A DNA stretch of 64,000 bases from Firmicutes bacterium CAG:194 (lineage in GTDB: Bacteria > Bacillota > Clostridia > Lachnospirales > Lachnospiraceae): NCBI GenBank assembly GCA_000432915.1, contig HF995233.1, positions 29,456-93,455 of the forward strand, read 5' to 3'. The translations under genes and the position numbers were made by a program. The stretch's first letter is position 1. Each line of letters begins with the position of its first letter. This document shows, piece by piece, positions 34,547-42,454 of the stretch. Under the pieces are notes generated by a model that saw nothing but the letters and a program-made list of their open reading frames with translations, ran no database searches and was not told the DNA's origin.

Positions 34547-34915
34547 ATGGCAGAAAAAACAGATACGGAAGTTTTGATCGGCGGCAGAGTATTTACGCTC
34601 AGCGGATATGAAAGTGAAGAATATCTGCAGAAGATCGCCCTTTATATCAATAATAAAGTCAGTGAATACAATAAAGTGGAAGGCTTTAAGAGACAGCCGG
34701 TTGATACACAGGCGATTTTGTTAGAGCTGAATATTGCGGATGATTATTTCAAAGCGAAAAAACAGATTTCTCTGTTGGAAGAAGATTTAGCAGCAAAGGA
34801 AAAAGAATTATATGATTTAAAACATGAGCTTGTTTCTGCGCAGATCAAGTTAGAAAGCACGGAAAAAGCAATGAAGTCCATGCAGGATGACCGTAGCAGA
34901 GAAAGTAAAAAATAA
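34547..34915 (+). CDS. zapA: cell division protein ZapA
   Basis: ZapA binds and bundles FtsZ at the division site. The 122-residue protein has the small globular head (EVLIGGRVFTLSGYESEEYLQKIALYINNKV) and a long coiled-coil tail rich in Lys/Glu. This is the usual form in Firmicutes. AGAGGAAA precedes the ATG. A hairpin with a short T-run follows right after the stop, so it may be mostly transcribed alone, although the next genes (U32 protein, FtsW-like, PBP) are also linked to wall growth and division. Confidence 0.93.
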   Translation: MAEKTDTEVLIGGRVFTLSGYESEEYLQKIALYINNKVSEYNKVEGFKRQPVDTQAILLELNIADDYFKAKKQISLLEEDLAAKEKELYDLKHELVSAQIKLESTEKAMKSMQDDRSRESKK

Positions 34916-34917
34916 TG

Positions 34918-34939
34918 GCTGCCTTCGGGCAGCTGTTTT
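34918..34939 (+). terminator. possible zapA terminator
   Basis: GGCTGCC-TTCG-GGCAGCT (34918-34934) with a following GTTTTAC. The stem is strong but the T-run has only four bases, so termination may be partial. Confidence 0.5.
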
Positions 34940-35075
34940 ACTGTATAGGAAATTCCGTTGGAATCCCCTATACAGCAAAAGCAAGCAAGCTTGCGGGGAT
35001 GCGCACTGCGGCGTGCAATGTAGATGTCGCAAGCGACCGCCGCAGGCGCAAGAATGTACCAAGGTACATTCTTTG
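34940..35075. repeat. nested palindromic intergenic element, variant copy 3
   Basis: Successive inverted repeats fill the gap between zapA and the U32 gene: CTGTATAGG/CCTATACAG with inner ATTCC/GGAAT (34941-34975), GCAAGC/GCTTGC (34981-34994), GCAC/GTGC (about 35003-35016), GTCGC/GCGAC (35026-35037) and AAGAATGTACC/GGTACATTCTT (35050-35073). The GGATGCG before GCAC recalls the GGATGCG before the core in copy 2, but the core arms are swapped (GCAC..GTGC instead of GTGC..GCAC). I treat it as a diverged relative. Confidence 0.45.
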
Positions 35076-35090
35076 TTATGGAGAAGCACT

Positions 35091-37331
35091 ATGTCAGTTG
35101 AACTATTGGCACCTGCAGGAGATCCGGAATGCTTTATGGCAGCGGTTTTGGCGGGAGCAGATGCGATTTATGTAGGCGGAAGCAGCTTTGGAGCACGTGC
35201 CTATGCAAAAAATTTCAGCGAAGAAGAGCTGTTGCATGCGATCAGAATGGCGCATCTGTATGAAAAAAAAGTATATATGACAGTCAATACACTTGTAAAG
35301 GAAGCGGAGCTTAAAAAGCTTCCGGCTTTTTTGCAGCCCTATTATGAGGAAGGACTGGATGGCGTGATCATGCAGGATCTTGGTGCAGTCAGGATGATCC
35401 GGCGTTTCTTTCCGGATCTGGAGATCCACGCCAGCACACAGATGACGATCACAGGATTTGGCGCAGCAAATTACCTGAAAAAGTATGGCGTGACAAGAAT
35501 TGTACCGGCCCGGGAACTCTCACTTGCAGAATTAAAGCGGCTGAAGACCGAGACCGGTCTGGAACTGGAAACCTTTATCCATGGCAGCATGTGTTACTGT
35601 TATTCCGGTCAATGCCTTTATTCAAGCATGCTCGGACCGAGAAGCGGGAACAGAGGGCGGTGCGCCGGTCCGTGCAGACTGCCTTATCAGCTGCTGGCGG
35701 ACGGACATATGATCAGCGCAAAGGAAGAACCATATCAGCTCAGCCTGAAGGATCTTTGTACACTGCCAATTCTTCCAAAGCTGATCGAAGCAGGAATCGA
35801 CTCCTTTAAAATAGAGGGCAGGATGAAAACTGCTGCCTATGTTTCTTTTGTGACGGCGATGTACCGGAAATATATTGATCTGTATGAAAAAGATCCGGCA
35901 GAATACAAGGTGGATCCGGAGGATATCCGCATGCTGCAGGAGCGTTTCAGCCGTGGGAGCAGCCAGATGGGCTATTATATGCAGCATAACGGCAGAGAAT
36001 TGCTGTCGTTGAAAAAGGCCGGTTATCAGACTTTTTCGCCGGAGGCTCCAGAGCAGGTACAGCCGGGCACTGTCAGACAGCCTGAGGAGAAGAAACTTCC
36101 TGTAAGCGGACAGTTTTTTGCTCATCCCGGTGACCCTATGCTGCTGACCCTGACAAAGGATACGGTTTCTGTAACGGTATCGGGCGCAGCAGTGGAAAAA
36201 GCAGCGAACAGAGCCGCCACACAGGAGGATGTAAAAAAACAGCTGCAAAAGCTGGGAAATACACCTTTTGTACTGAAAGAGCTTACATGTGATATGACGG
36301 ATACCCTGTTTTTACCGAACAAAGAATTAAATGAGCTGCGCAGAAAGGCTGTCTGCAGGCTGGAAGAAGTGCTTCTGTCCGGCAGAAAAAGAACCATGCG
36401 GGAAGCTGATGGCAGAGCAGTCAAAGAGGTCGACAGCCGGATATCTGCAAAACCGGCAGCCGACAAACAGGCTCTTGCAGAAAAACAAAGACCGTTGCAG
36501 GTGCAGATCGCACATCCTTATCAGCTCAAAGCGCTGGCACCGGACGAACTGCTTGACAGGATCTATGTGACATATGACTGCCTGCTGGAGCTGAATAATC
36601 CGGATGAAACAGAAAAACTGTTAAAGCGCTTTCGCCAAAAAAAGATTTCGATATACCTGACGTTTCCGGCAGTAACGAGACAACAGACTTTTGACCGTAT
36701 TAGTCAACGATGGAGCAATATTGAAAAAGCGGCATTTGACGGGTATTGTGCCGGTAATTTGGAAATGGTAACATTTTTGCGGCAAAGAGTACCGCAGAAG
36801 GCTTGTGTCACAGACAGCGGCTGTTATGTTTTTCAGATGGAAACAGCTGCTTTTTATGATAATATAGGTGTGACGGAGCATGTCCTGCCGTATGAACTGC
36901 ACAAATCAGAAGCAAAGGCACTGGCGTGTGGCAGTCATAGCTGTATTTTGCCTGTGTACGGATATATTCCGGTCATGGAGACGGCAAACTGTCTGCTGAA
37001 GACAAACCGGCGCTGTCTGAAACAGACAAAAACAAAAGCACCGGCAGAGCTTTTTCTTATAGACCGGCAGAAAAAGAAGCTGCGCGTCTGTCTGCATTGT
37101 GACAGATGCGAAAACACGATCTATAATGCGCTGCCGCTTTCTCTGCATAAAGAAATGCCGGAGATACTGCGCATGCCAATGGAGGCGGTTTTACTGCGAT
37201 TTACGGAAGAAACTGCCGGGCAGATGCAGAAGATTTATGAAATGTATGCGGATCTATGCAGGGGAGAAAAAGGATTACAGACGGTCATTACCGAATTTAC
37301 GAAAGGACACTTTTTAAAAGGTGTGGAATAG
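35091..37331 (+). CDS. U32 peptidase family protein (RlhA/YdcP-like)
   Basis: The 746-residue protein starts with the U32 domain (MSVELLAPAGDPECFMAAVLAGADA) and has the conserved cysteine segment HGSMCYCYSGQCLYSSMLGPRSGNRGRCAGPCRLPY. This family includes proteases annotated as collagenase-like and RlhA, which makes 5-hydroxycytidine in 23S rRNA; RNA hydroxylation is now the better guess for two-domain members. A DUF3656-like middle part and a C-terminal CLHCDRCENTIYNALP follow. ATG 35091 with GGAGAAG upstream is the real start; an open frame from 34887 only runs through the palindromic element. The next gene starts 7 nt after the stop. Confidence 0.88.
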   Translation: MSVELLAPAGDPECFMAAVLAGADAIYVGGSSFGARAYAKNFSEEELLHAIRMAHLYEKKVYMTVNTLVKEAELKKLPAFLQPYYEEGLDGVIMQDLGAVRMIRRFFPDLEIHASTQMTITGFGAANYLKKYGVTRIVPARELSLAELKRLKTETGLELETFIHGSMCYCYSGQCLYSSMLGPRSGNRGRCAGPCRLPYQLLADGHMISAKEEPYQLSLKDLCTLPILPKLIEAGIDSFKIEGRMKTAAYVSFVTAMYRKYIDLYEKDPAEYKVDPEDIRMLQERFSRGSSQMGYYMQHNGRELLSLKKAGYQTFSPEAPEQVQPGTVRQPEEKKLPVSGQFFAHPGDPMLLTLTKDTVSVTVSGAAVEKAANRAATQEDVKKQLQKLGNTPFVLKELTCDMTDTLFLPNKELNELRRKAVCRLEEVLLSGRKRTMREADGRAVKEVDSRISAKPAADKQALAEKQRPLQVQIAHPYQLKALAPDELLDRIYVTYDCLLELNNPDETEKLLKRFRQKKISIYLTFPAVTRQQTFDRISQRWSNIEKAAFDGYCAGNLEMVTFLRQRVPQKACVTDSGCYVFQMETAAFYDNIGVTEHVLPYELHKSEAKALACGSHSCILPVYGYIPVMETANCLLKTNRRCLKQTKTKAPAELFLIDRQKKKLRVCLHCDRCENTIYNALPLSLHKEMPEILRMPMEAVLLRFTEETAGQMQKIYEMYADLCRGEKGLQTVITEFTKGHFLKGVE

Positions 37332-37338
37332 GTAACCT

Positions 37339-38700
37339 ATGGGACACGTTATTTCTGATTTGTCTAAATATGTCATCACATTTTTTATGATAATTTATAC
37401 ACTGGAATGCTTTGTGGCGGTCGCGACGAAAAAAGAGCATGAGCGCGGTGGTGTTTATATCCGCCAGATCATCTGCATGTTCATGGTGCATTTCCTGGGA
37501 TTTGCTGCGATCTGTCTGGAAACGGAGGATGTTTCTTATATTATCTTTTATGGCTTCCAGCAGATTCTGCTGTTTGCAACGATTGCACTGTTCCGTGTGG
37601 CGTATCCGGAAGCGGATAAACTCGTGATCAATAATATGTGTATGCTTCTGACGATCAGCTTTATCATGCTGACACGTATTTCTTATCAGAAGTCGATCCG
37701 TCAGTTTATTATTGTTGCGGTATCGCTGATCATCGGATTGTTTATTCCGTTTTTGGTATCAAAGCTGAAGTTTTTGAAACATCTGACTTGGATCTATGGC
37801 ATGGTCGGCGTCTTTGCACTTCTGGTTGTTGCAGTACTGGGCAGTGTGACCCATGGCTCCAAAATATCATATTCGATCAATGGTTTTACGTTCCAGCCTT
37901 CGGAATTTGTCAAGATTCTGTTTGTCTTTTTTATTGCCGGACTACTGACAGAGTCAAAAAGTCTGGGACAGGTTGTGATCTCGGCGGTTGCAGCTGCAGC
38001 CCATGTGATCATTCTGGTATTTTCCAAGGATCTCGGTAGTGCTGTTATCTTTTTTGCAGGCTATCTGATCATGGTATTTATTGCAACAAAGAATTATTTT
38101 TACCTGTTTGCGGGGATCTTAGGCGGCGCAGGGGCATCGATCGTTGCTTACCATATGTTTTCGCACGTCAGAACAAGAGTGATTGCCTTTCTGCATCCAT
38201 GGAGCAATATCAATGATTCCGGATATCAGATCACGCAGTCCTTATTTGCGATCGGTACAGGAGGCTGGTTCGGACTTGGTATTGATCAGGGAGATCCAAC
38301 CTCGATCCCATATGTGGAGCAGGATTTTGTTTTTTCAGCAGTGGCGGAAGAGATGGGCGTCATATTCGGAATCTGTCTGATTCTTGTCTGTGTCAGCTGC
38401 TTTATCGTATTTATGAAGATTGCCATGCAGCTGAAAGAAGATTTTTACAGATATATTGCGGTAGGGATCAGTACAATCTATATATTTCAGGTATTTCTGA
38501 CGATTGGCGGCGGAACAAGATTTATCCCCCTGACCGGTGTCACACTGCCGCTTGTCAGTTATGGCGGAAGCAGTGTGCTGACGACGATCATCATGTTCAG
38601 TATCATACAGGGACTTTATTGCATACAATCACAGGAAGGAAAACGGAATGCTCGGAAAGAAAGACGAAGAACTGCAGATCGGGAAGCAGGAGAAGAATAA
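37339..38700 (+). CDS. FtsW/RodA/SpoVE family peptidoglycan polymerase
   Basis: SEDS-family proteins are membrane glycosyltransferases that polymerise lipid II into glycan, paired with a class B penicillin-binding protein. The 453-residue protein has about ten membrane helices. Typical stretches are FQPSEFVKILFVFFIAG, FSKDLGSAVIFF (with the catalytic Asp), GYQITQSLFAIGTGGWFGLG, DFVFSAVAEEMG and TGVTLPLVSYGGSSVL. The extended N-terminal membrane part fits FtsW/SpoVE. Its end overlaps the PBP gene by 53 nt, strong support that the two proteins form one machine. Whether it serves division, elongation or the spore cortex is not decided by sequence. Confidence 0.9.
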   Translation: MGHVISDLSKYVITFFMIIYTLECFVAVATKKEHERGGVYIRQIICMFMVHFLGFAAICLETEDVSYIIFYGFQQILLFATIALFRVAYPEADKLVINNMCMLLTISFIMLTRISYQKSIRQFIIVAVSLIIGLFIPFLVSKLKFLKHLTWIYGMVGVFALLVVAVLGSVTHGSKISYSINGFTFQPSEFVKILFVFFIAGLLTESKSLGQVVISAVAAAAHVIILVFSKDLGSAVIFFAGYLIMVFIATKNYFYLFAGILGGAGASIVAYHMFSHVRTRVIAFLHPWSNINDSGYQITQSLFAIGTGGWFGLGIDQGDPTSIPYVEQDFVFSAVAEEMGVIFGICLILVCVSCFIVFMKIAMQLKEDFYRYIAVGISTIYIFQVFLTIGGGTRFIPLTGVTLPLVSYGGSSVLTTIIMFSIIQGLYCIQSQEGKRNARKERRRTADREAGEE

Positions 38701-40126
38701 TAAAAAGAAAGAAAGAGTGAGGAATCGCGAAATTGTGATCGTGACCTGCTTTTTCAGTCTGCTGATGCTGGCTGTTATAGGAAATATCATCCATTTTATG
38801 GTAAAGGACAGCGAGGAAGCGATCAACAATGATTATAATCCCAGACAGGAGCTGCTTGCGACCAGAAATGTCAGGGGTACTATTTATTCCGCTGACGGAG
38901 AGATTCTTGCCCAGACAGTGAGGTCAGCGGATGGTACGGAAGTCCGTAATTATCCATATCAGAATATATTTGCCCATGTGGTTGGATATGCGACAAAGGG
39001 AAGAACCGGCATTGAAGCAACGGAAAACATGAATATGTTAAATTCCCATGCATCCATTACCAATAAGATCCAGAATGAGCTTAACGAAGAGAAAAACTAC
39101 GGTGATAATGTCATCACGACATTGGATACGGCATTACAGCAGACAGCCTATACGGCACTTGGCGTTTATCAGGGGGCAGTCATTGTGACAGAGCCTTCTA
39201 CCGGAAAAATACTGGCAATGGTATCCAAACCGGATTTTGACCCGAATCAGATTTCTGAGATCTGGGATGATCTGGTAAACGATTCGGAAAGCAGTGTTCT
39301 GTTAAACCGCGCAACGCAGGGATTATATCCGCCGGGCAGTACATTCAAAATCATTACGGCATTGGAATATTACAGAGAACACGATGGGGATGTATCCGGC
39401 TATTCCTTCTCCTGTAACGGAAGCTTTTCCTATGAAGGACATAAGATCCGCTGTTATCACGGACAGAGCCATGGTCTGGTTGATTTTACAAAGAGTTTTG
39501 CCAAATCCTGCAATTCCTCTTTTGCCAATATCGGCGTCCAGCTTTCCATCCCTGATCTGCAGAAGACCTGCAGACAGCTTTTATTGAATACTGATCTGAA
39601 AACAGAGCTTGTTTATAAAAAGAGCAGCTTTACCTTGTCGGAATATGATACAAGCTATGCAGTCATGCAGACAGCCATCGGGCAGGGACAGACAACTGTA
39701 ACACCACTGGAGCTGAATCTGATCACTGCGGCGATTGCCAACAAAGGAAAAGCTATGACTCCTTATGTGGTGGATAGGATCGAAAGTGCGACCGGTGCGA
39801 CTGTGAAAAAGACTTCTCCGCAGGCAGAAGCTGTGATGATGACGGAGGACGAGGCTTCTTTTATGACGGGACTGATGAAAGAAGTAGTTGAGAGCGGTAC
39901 GGCTTCCAAGTTAAAAGGTCTTTCCTATACAGCAGCCGGTAAAACGGGTTCTGCGGAATTCAGCGGGAACAAATCGGATTCCCATGCCTGGTTTACAGGG
40001 TTTGCTCCTGCAGAAGATCCGCAGATCTGTGTGACGATCATTGTTGAAAGTGCCGGATCGGGCGGTGATTATGCAGTCCCGATTGCAAGGCGGATATTCG
40101 ACACCTATTTTGGAACAAATGACTAA
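38648..40126 (+). CDS. class B penicillin-binding protein (transpeptidase)
   Basis: The 492-residue enzyme cross-links peptidoglycan and is the expected partner of the SEDS protein it overlaps. It has a cytoplasmic Lys-rich start, one membrane helix (about residues 28-52), a short dimerisation domain and a transpeptidase domain with all three motifs: PPGSTFKI (serine nucleophile), SCNSS, and AGKTGSAEF. It resembles PbpA-type proteins, shorter than PBP2/PBP3. AGGAAGGAAAACGGA precedes the ATG. It is the last gene of the group; a weak promoter region follows. Confidence 0.92.
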   Translation: MLGKKDEELQIGKQEKNNKKKERVRNREIVIVTCFFSLLMLAVIGNIIHFMVKDSEEAINNDYNPRQELLATRNVRGTIYSADGEILAQTVRSADGTEVRNYPYQNIFAHVVGYATKGRTGIEATENMNMLNSHASITNKIQNELNEEKNYGDNVITTLDTALQQTAYTALGVYQGAVIVTEPSTGKILAMVSKPDFDPNQISEIWDDLVNDSESSVLLNRATQGLYPPGSTFKIITALEYYREHDGDVSGYSFSCNGSFSYEGHKIRCYHGQSHGLVDFTKSFAKSCNSSFANIGVQLSIPDLQKTCRQLLLNTDLKTELVYKKSSFTLSEYDTSYAVMQTAIGQGQTTVTPLELNLITAAIANKGKAMTPYVVDRIESATGATVKKTSPQAEAVMMTEDEASFMTGLMKEVVESGTASKLKGLSYTAAGKTGSAEFSGNKSDSHAWFTGFAPAEDPQICVTIIVESAGSGGDYAVPIARRIFDTYFGTND

Positions 40127-40177
40127 AAAAACTGAAAAAAGGGGAATTTTATTCTATCTTTTTTACGAAGAATATAG

Positions 40178-40230
40178 TATACTGATTAAGATGGCACGTA
40201 CAAAGATTGGTTCTTGCAATCTTTTTGTAC
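40178..40230 (+). promoter_or_regulatory. -10 box and leader hairpin before the CheX-like gene
   Basis: TATACT at 40178-40183 is a good -10 box, with only a T-rich, poor -35 upstream. The transcript would then begin with a hairpin, GTACAAAGATTG (40198-40209) against CAATCTTTTTGTAC (40217-40230). The T-run lies inside the 3' arm, so this is not a standard terminator. The ribosome site GGGAGG is 30 nt further on. Confidence 0.45.
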
Positions 40231-40270
40231 AAAATGCACAAAAAGATATAGTAAATGGGAGGAAATACAT

Positions 40271-41158
40271 ATGTTTGATCAGATTTTTGGAAATTATCTG
40301 GTAAAAACCGGAAGAATTACCAAAGAGCAATTATCTGATGTAATAGAAAGTGAGAGCAAAGTTCGTGTGAAGCTTGGTCTGATCGCGGTTGCAGAGAAGC
40401 TGATGACGACAGAACAGGCTGATGAGGTTAATAATTTACAGGCGATCAGGGATCGCAGATTTGGTGATATTGCCGTGGAAAAGGGATATCTGACAGAAGC
40501 ACAGGTAGGCAGTCTGTTAAAGAAACAGGGCAATATTTATATGATTTTTGTACAGAACCTGATCGATAAAGGGCTGATGACATTAGAGCAGGTTGACGAG
40601 GCACTGAAGATCTATCAGGATCAGCAGGGCTTTACACACAGCGACATGGATGATCTCGTAAGCGGGGACGTAGATCGTACCGTCAGATTATTCCTGCCGT
40701 CCAATACAGAGCTTTGCGACAAGCATTGCGGTATTGCGATCCGTACATTTCTGCGTATTATCAATTCCGGTGCTTATGTATCCAAAGCATATCTGACAGA
40801 CACATTGAAGATTGACAATTTTGCGATGCAGCAGCTTACGGGTGATCATAATATTTATGCGGGATTTGCCGGTATCGGAAACAGTCTTCTGACGATTGCA
40901 AATCCTTTTGCGGATGAAGAATTTGAGACCGTTGATCTGGATGCACTGGATGCAGTCGGTGAGTTTACAAACTGTATCAATGGATTATTTGCATCCGAGC
41001 TTGGCAATGAAGGTGTGGATATGGACATGCTTCCACCGGCTTTCTATGAAAAAGCGAGCAGGATCACCGGCAATCAGTTCTGTGTATTCCCGATCCATGT
41101 GGAAGAACAGGAGATCTTCTTTATTTTAGCAATTGATTCAACTATTTCTGTAAATTAG
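40271..41158 (+). CDS. CheX-like phosphatase with MshEN-like repeats
   Basis: The first 125 residues contain four copies of a short helical motif of the type L-x-x-x-G-x-x-T-x-E-Q-x-x-x-x-L: LVKTGRITKEQLSDVI, AEKLMTTEQADEV, VEKGYLTEAQVGSLL and LIDKGLMTLEQVDEAL. This is the pattern of GspE/MshE N-terminal domains, some of which bind c-di-GMP. The C-terminal half looks like CheX/CheC phosphatases, with the ExxN signature in GEFTNCINGLFASELG. ATG 40271 has GGGAGGAAA upstream; an earlier in-frame start at 40214 does not. The CheY gene follows after 13 nt, so CheY-P is the likely substrate. No other chemotaxis gene is in the window. Confidence 0.7.
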   Translation: MFDQIFGNYLVKTGRITKEQLSDVIESESKVRVKLGLIAVAEKLMTTEQADEVNNLQAIRDRRFGDIAVEKGYLTEAQVGSLLKKQGNIYMIFVQNLIDKGLMTLEQVDEALKIYQDQQGFTHSDMDDLVSGDVDRTVRLFLPSNTELCDKHCGIAIRTFLRIINSGAYVSKAYLTDTLKIDNFAMQQLTGDHNIYAGFAGIGNSLLTIANPFADEEFETVDLDALDAVGEFTNCINGLFASELGNEGVDMDMLPPAFYEKASRITGNQFCVFPIHVEEQEIFFILAIDSTISVN

Positions 41159-41171
41159 GAGGCTTATTAAA

Positions 41172-41531
41172 ATGGCAAAGATTTTAATCGTAGATGACTC
41201 ACGTACATCACGTAAGATGCTCCGTAATATCCTGGAGTCCAACGGACATGAAATTATAGACGAGGCTGTAAACGGACAGGAAGGCGTGCAGAAGTTTCAG
41301 GCGTTAAAGCCGGATGTTGTTACTTTAGACATTACAATGCCGGTCGTAGACGGTGTGGAAGCATTAAAGATGATCAAAGCACTGGATCCGGAGTCAAAGG
41401 TTGTTATGGTAACTGCAGCAGGACAGAAAAACAAAATGATCGAATGCATCAAAGCAGGTGCTAATGAATTTTTGACAAAGCCTTTTGAACAGCAGGAAAT
41501 CGTGGATGTGATCAACAAAATGTCAAATTAA
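41172..41531 (+). CDS. CheY-like single-domain response regulator
   Basis: The 119-residue protein is a lone receiver domain. The acidic pair is in VDDSRTSRKML, the phosphoacceptor in VTLDITMPVVDG, the Thr/Ser switch in VTAAGQ and the lysine in FLTKPFE. It has no output domain, so it signals by binding a partner. The CheX-like gene just upstream would remove its phosphate. It may address flagella (chemotaxis) or another target. TAGGAGGC precedes the ATG. Confidence 0.9.
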   Translation: MAKILIVDDSRTSRKMLRNILESNGHEIIDEAVNGQEGVQKFQALKPDVVTLDITMPVVDGVEALKMIKALDPESKVVMVTAAGQKNKMIECIKAGANEFLTKPFEQQEIVDVINKMSN

Positions 41532-41553
41532 GAGTTCGGATTCCAATTCCTTC

Positions 41554-41582
41554 TTGCATGATGGTATAAACTGTTTTATACT
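41554..41582 (+). promoter_or_regulatory. promoter of the Nudix gene
   Basis: TTGCAT (41554-41559) and TATACT (41577-41582) with a 17-bp spacer; about 40 nt to the Nudix start codon. Confidence 0.65.
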
Positions 41583-41621
41583 GAATGCATATATGAGGCA
41601 CACCAGACAGGAGGGTTTGCA

Positions 41622-42074
41622 ATGATTGAAGCAACAAGCTGTGGCGGTGTGGTTATTTTCAGAGGTAAGATATTGCTCCTATATAAAAATATCAAGAATA
41701 AATATGAAGGATGGGTCTTACCAAAAGGAACTGTGGAACCGGGCGAAGAATATAAGGATACTGCACTTCGAGAAGTTCTTGAAGAGTCCGGGGCGAAAGC
41801 GTCCATCATAAAATATGTAGGAAAAAGTGATTATACTTTTACCGTGCCAGAGGATACGGTGTCCAAGAGTGTACACTGGTATCTGATGATGGCAGACAGC
41901 TATTACAGCAAACCACAACGTGAAGAATTCTTTGTAGATTCCGGATATTATAAGTATCACGAGGCATATCATCTGCTGAAATTTGCAAATGAAAAACAGA
42001 TTCTGGAACGTGCATATGCAGAGTATCTGGATCTGAAGCACAGTAATCTATGGGGAAGCAAAAAGTATTTTTAA
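41622..42074 (+). CDS. Nudix hydrolase
   Basis: The 150-residue enzyme has a complete Nudix box, G-x5-E-x7-REVLEESGA, at about residues 38-60, which binds Mg2+ and cuts a nucleoside diphosphate linked to another group. The pattern FRGKILLLYKNIKNKYEGWVLPKG and the C-terminal VHWYLM recall the Ap4A or inositol-polyphosphate group, but the substrate is not certain. CAGGAGGG precedes the ATG. It has its own promoter and is followed at once by a terminator. Confidence 0.88.
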   Translation: MIEATSCGGVVIFRGKILLLYKNIKNKYEGWVLPKGTVEPGEEYKDTALREVLEESGAKASIIKYVGKSDYTFTVPEDTVSKSVHWYLMMADSYYSKPQREEFFVDSGYYKYHEAYHLLKFANEKQILERAYAEYLDLKHSNLWGSKKYF

Positions 42075-42081
42075 GAAAAGG

Positions 42082-42107
42082 GAAGGCAGTAACTGCCTTC
42101 TTTTTTT
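42082..42107 (+). terminator. terminator after the Nudix gene
   Basis: GAAGGCAG (42082-42089), loop TAA, CTGCCTTC (42093-42100), then seven Ts. A perfect intrinsic terminator. Confidence 0.9.
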
Positions 42108-42121
42108 AAATCGGAGTCGCC

Positions 42122-42454
42122 ATGTATATTTATAAAGATCTGGTAACAGACGAGGCATGTGAAAAAAGCAAAAACAAAATACTGCGCAAGCTCAGAATGC
42201 ATGCAGGTATGGTAGATGTCTATCTGATCTGTCTGGCAAACGGATTCGATAACTTTGATATTTATGACAGTGCCTGCCTGAAGCAAAAGGCATTTCCGAG
42301 AGATACGATCTATCTGGTCGGTCTGGCAAAAGGAAAAGAAAGTGCACTGCAGTTGTCGATCGATTTATACTTGTCATTGTCTCAAAAATGGGATACTTTA
42401 TTAATAAAACAGGTATTTGAAAAACAAAAAGCAGAATTGTTTCGGAGATATTGA
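42122..42454 (+). CDS. small conserved hypothetical protein
   Basis: The 110-residue protein is not recognised. It has no membrane segment or signal peptide, and looks mixed alpha/beta (MVDVYLICLANGFDNFDIYD, then DTIYLVGLAKGKESALQLSIDLYLSL). TCGGAGTCGCC precedes the ATG. Its TGA stop shares its last base with the ATG of the next gene, so the two are translationally coupled. That gene and the one after it (DUF2953 and YtfJ) are linked to sporulation in Bacillus, which is the only hint about this protein. A promoter would have to lie in the short gap after the terminator or transcription would rely on read-through. Confidence 0.6.
   Translation: MYIYKDLVTDEACEKSKNKILRKLRMHAGMVDVYLICLANGFDNFDIYDSACLKQKAFPRDTIYLVGLAKGKESALQLSIDLYLSLSQKWDTLLIKQVFEKQKAELFRRY

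Noticed and set aside
34887..35090. In-frame upstream extension of the U32 gene by 68 codons
   Set aside because: The extension runs through the palindromic element and overlaps zapA; no ribosome site, and family members start at MSVELLAPAG (35091).
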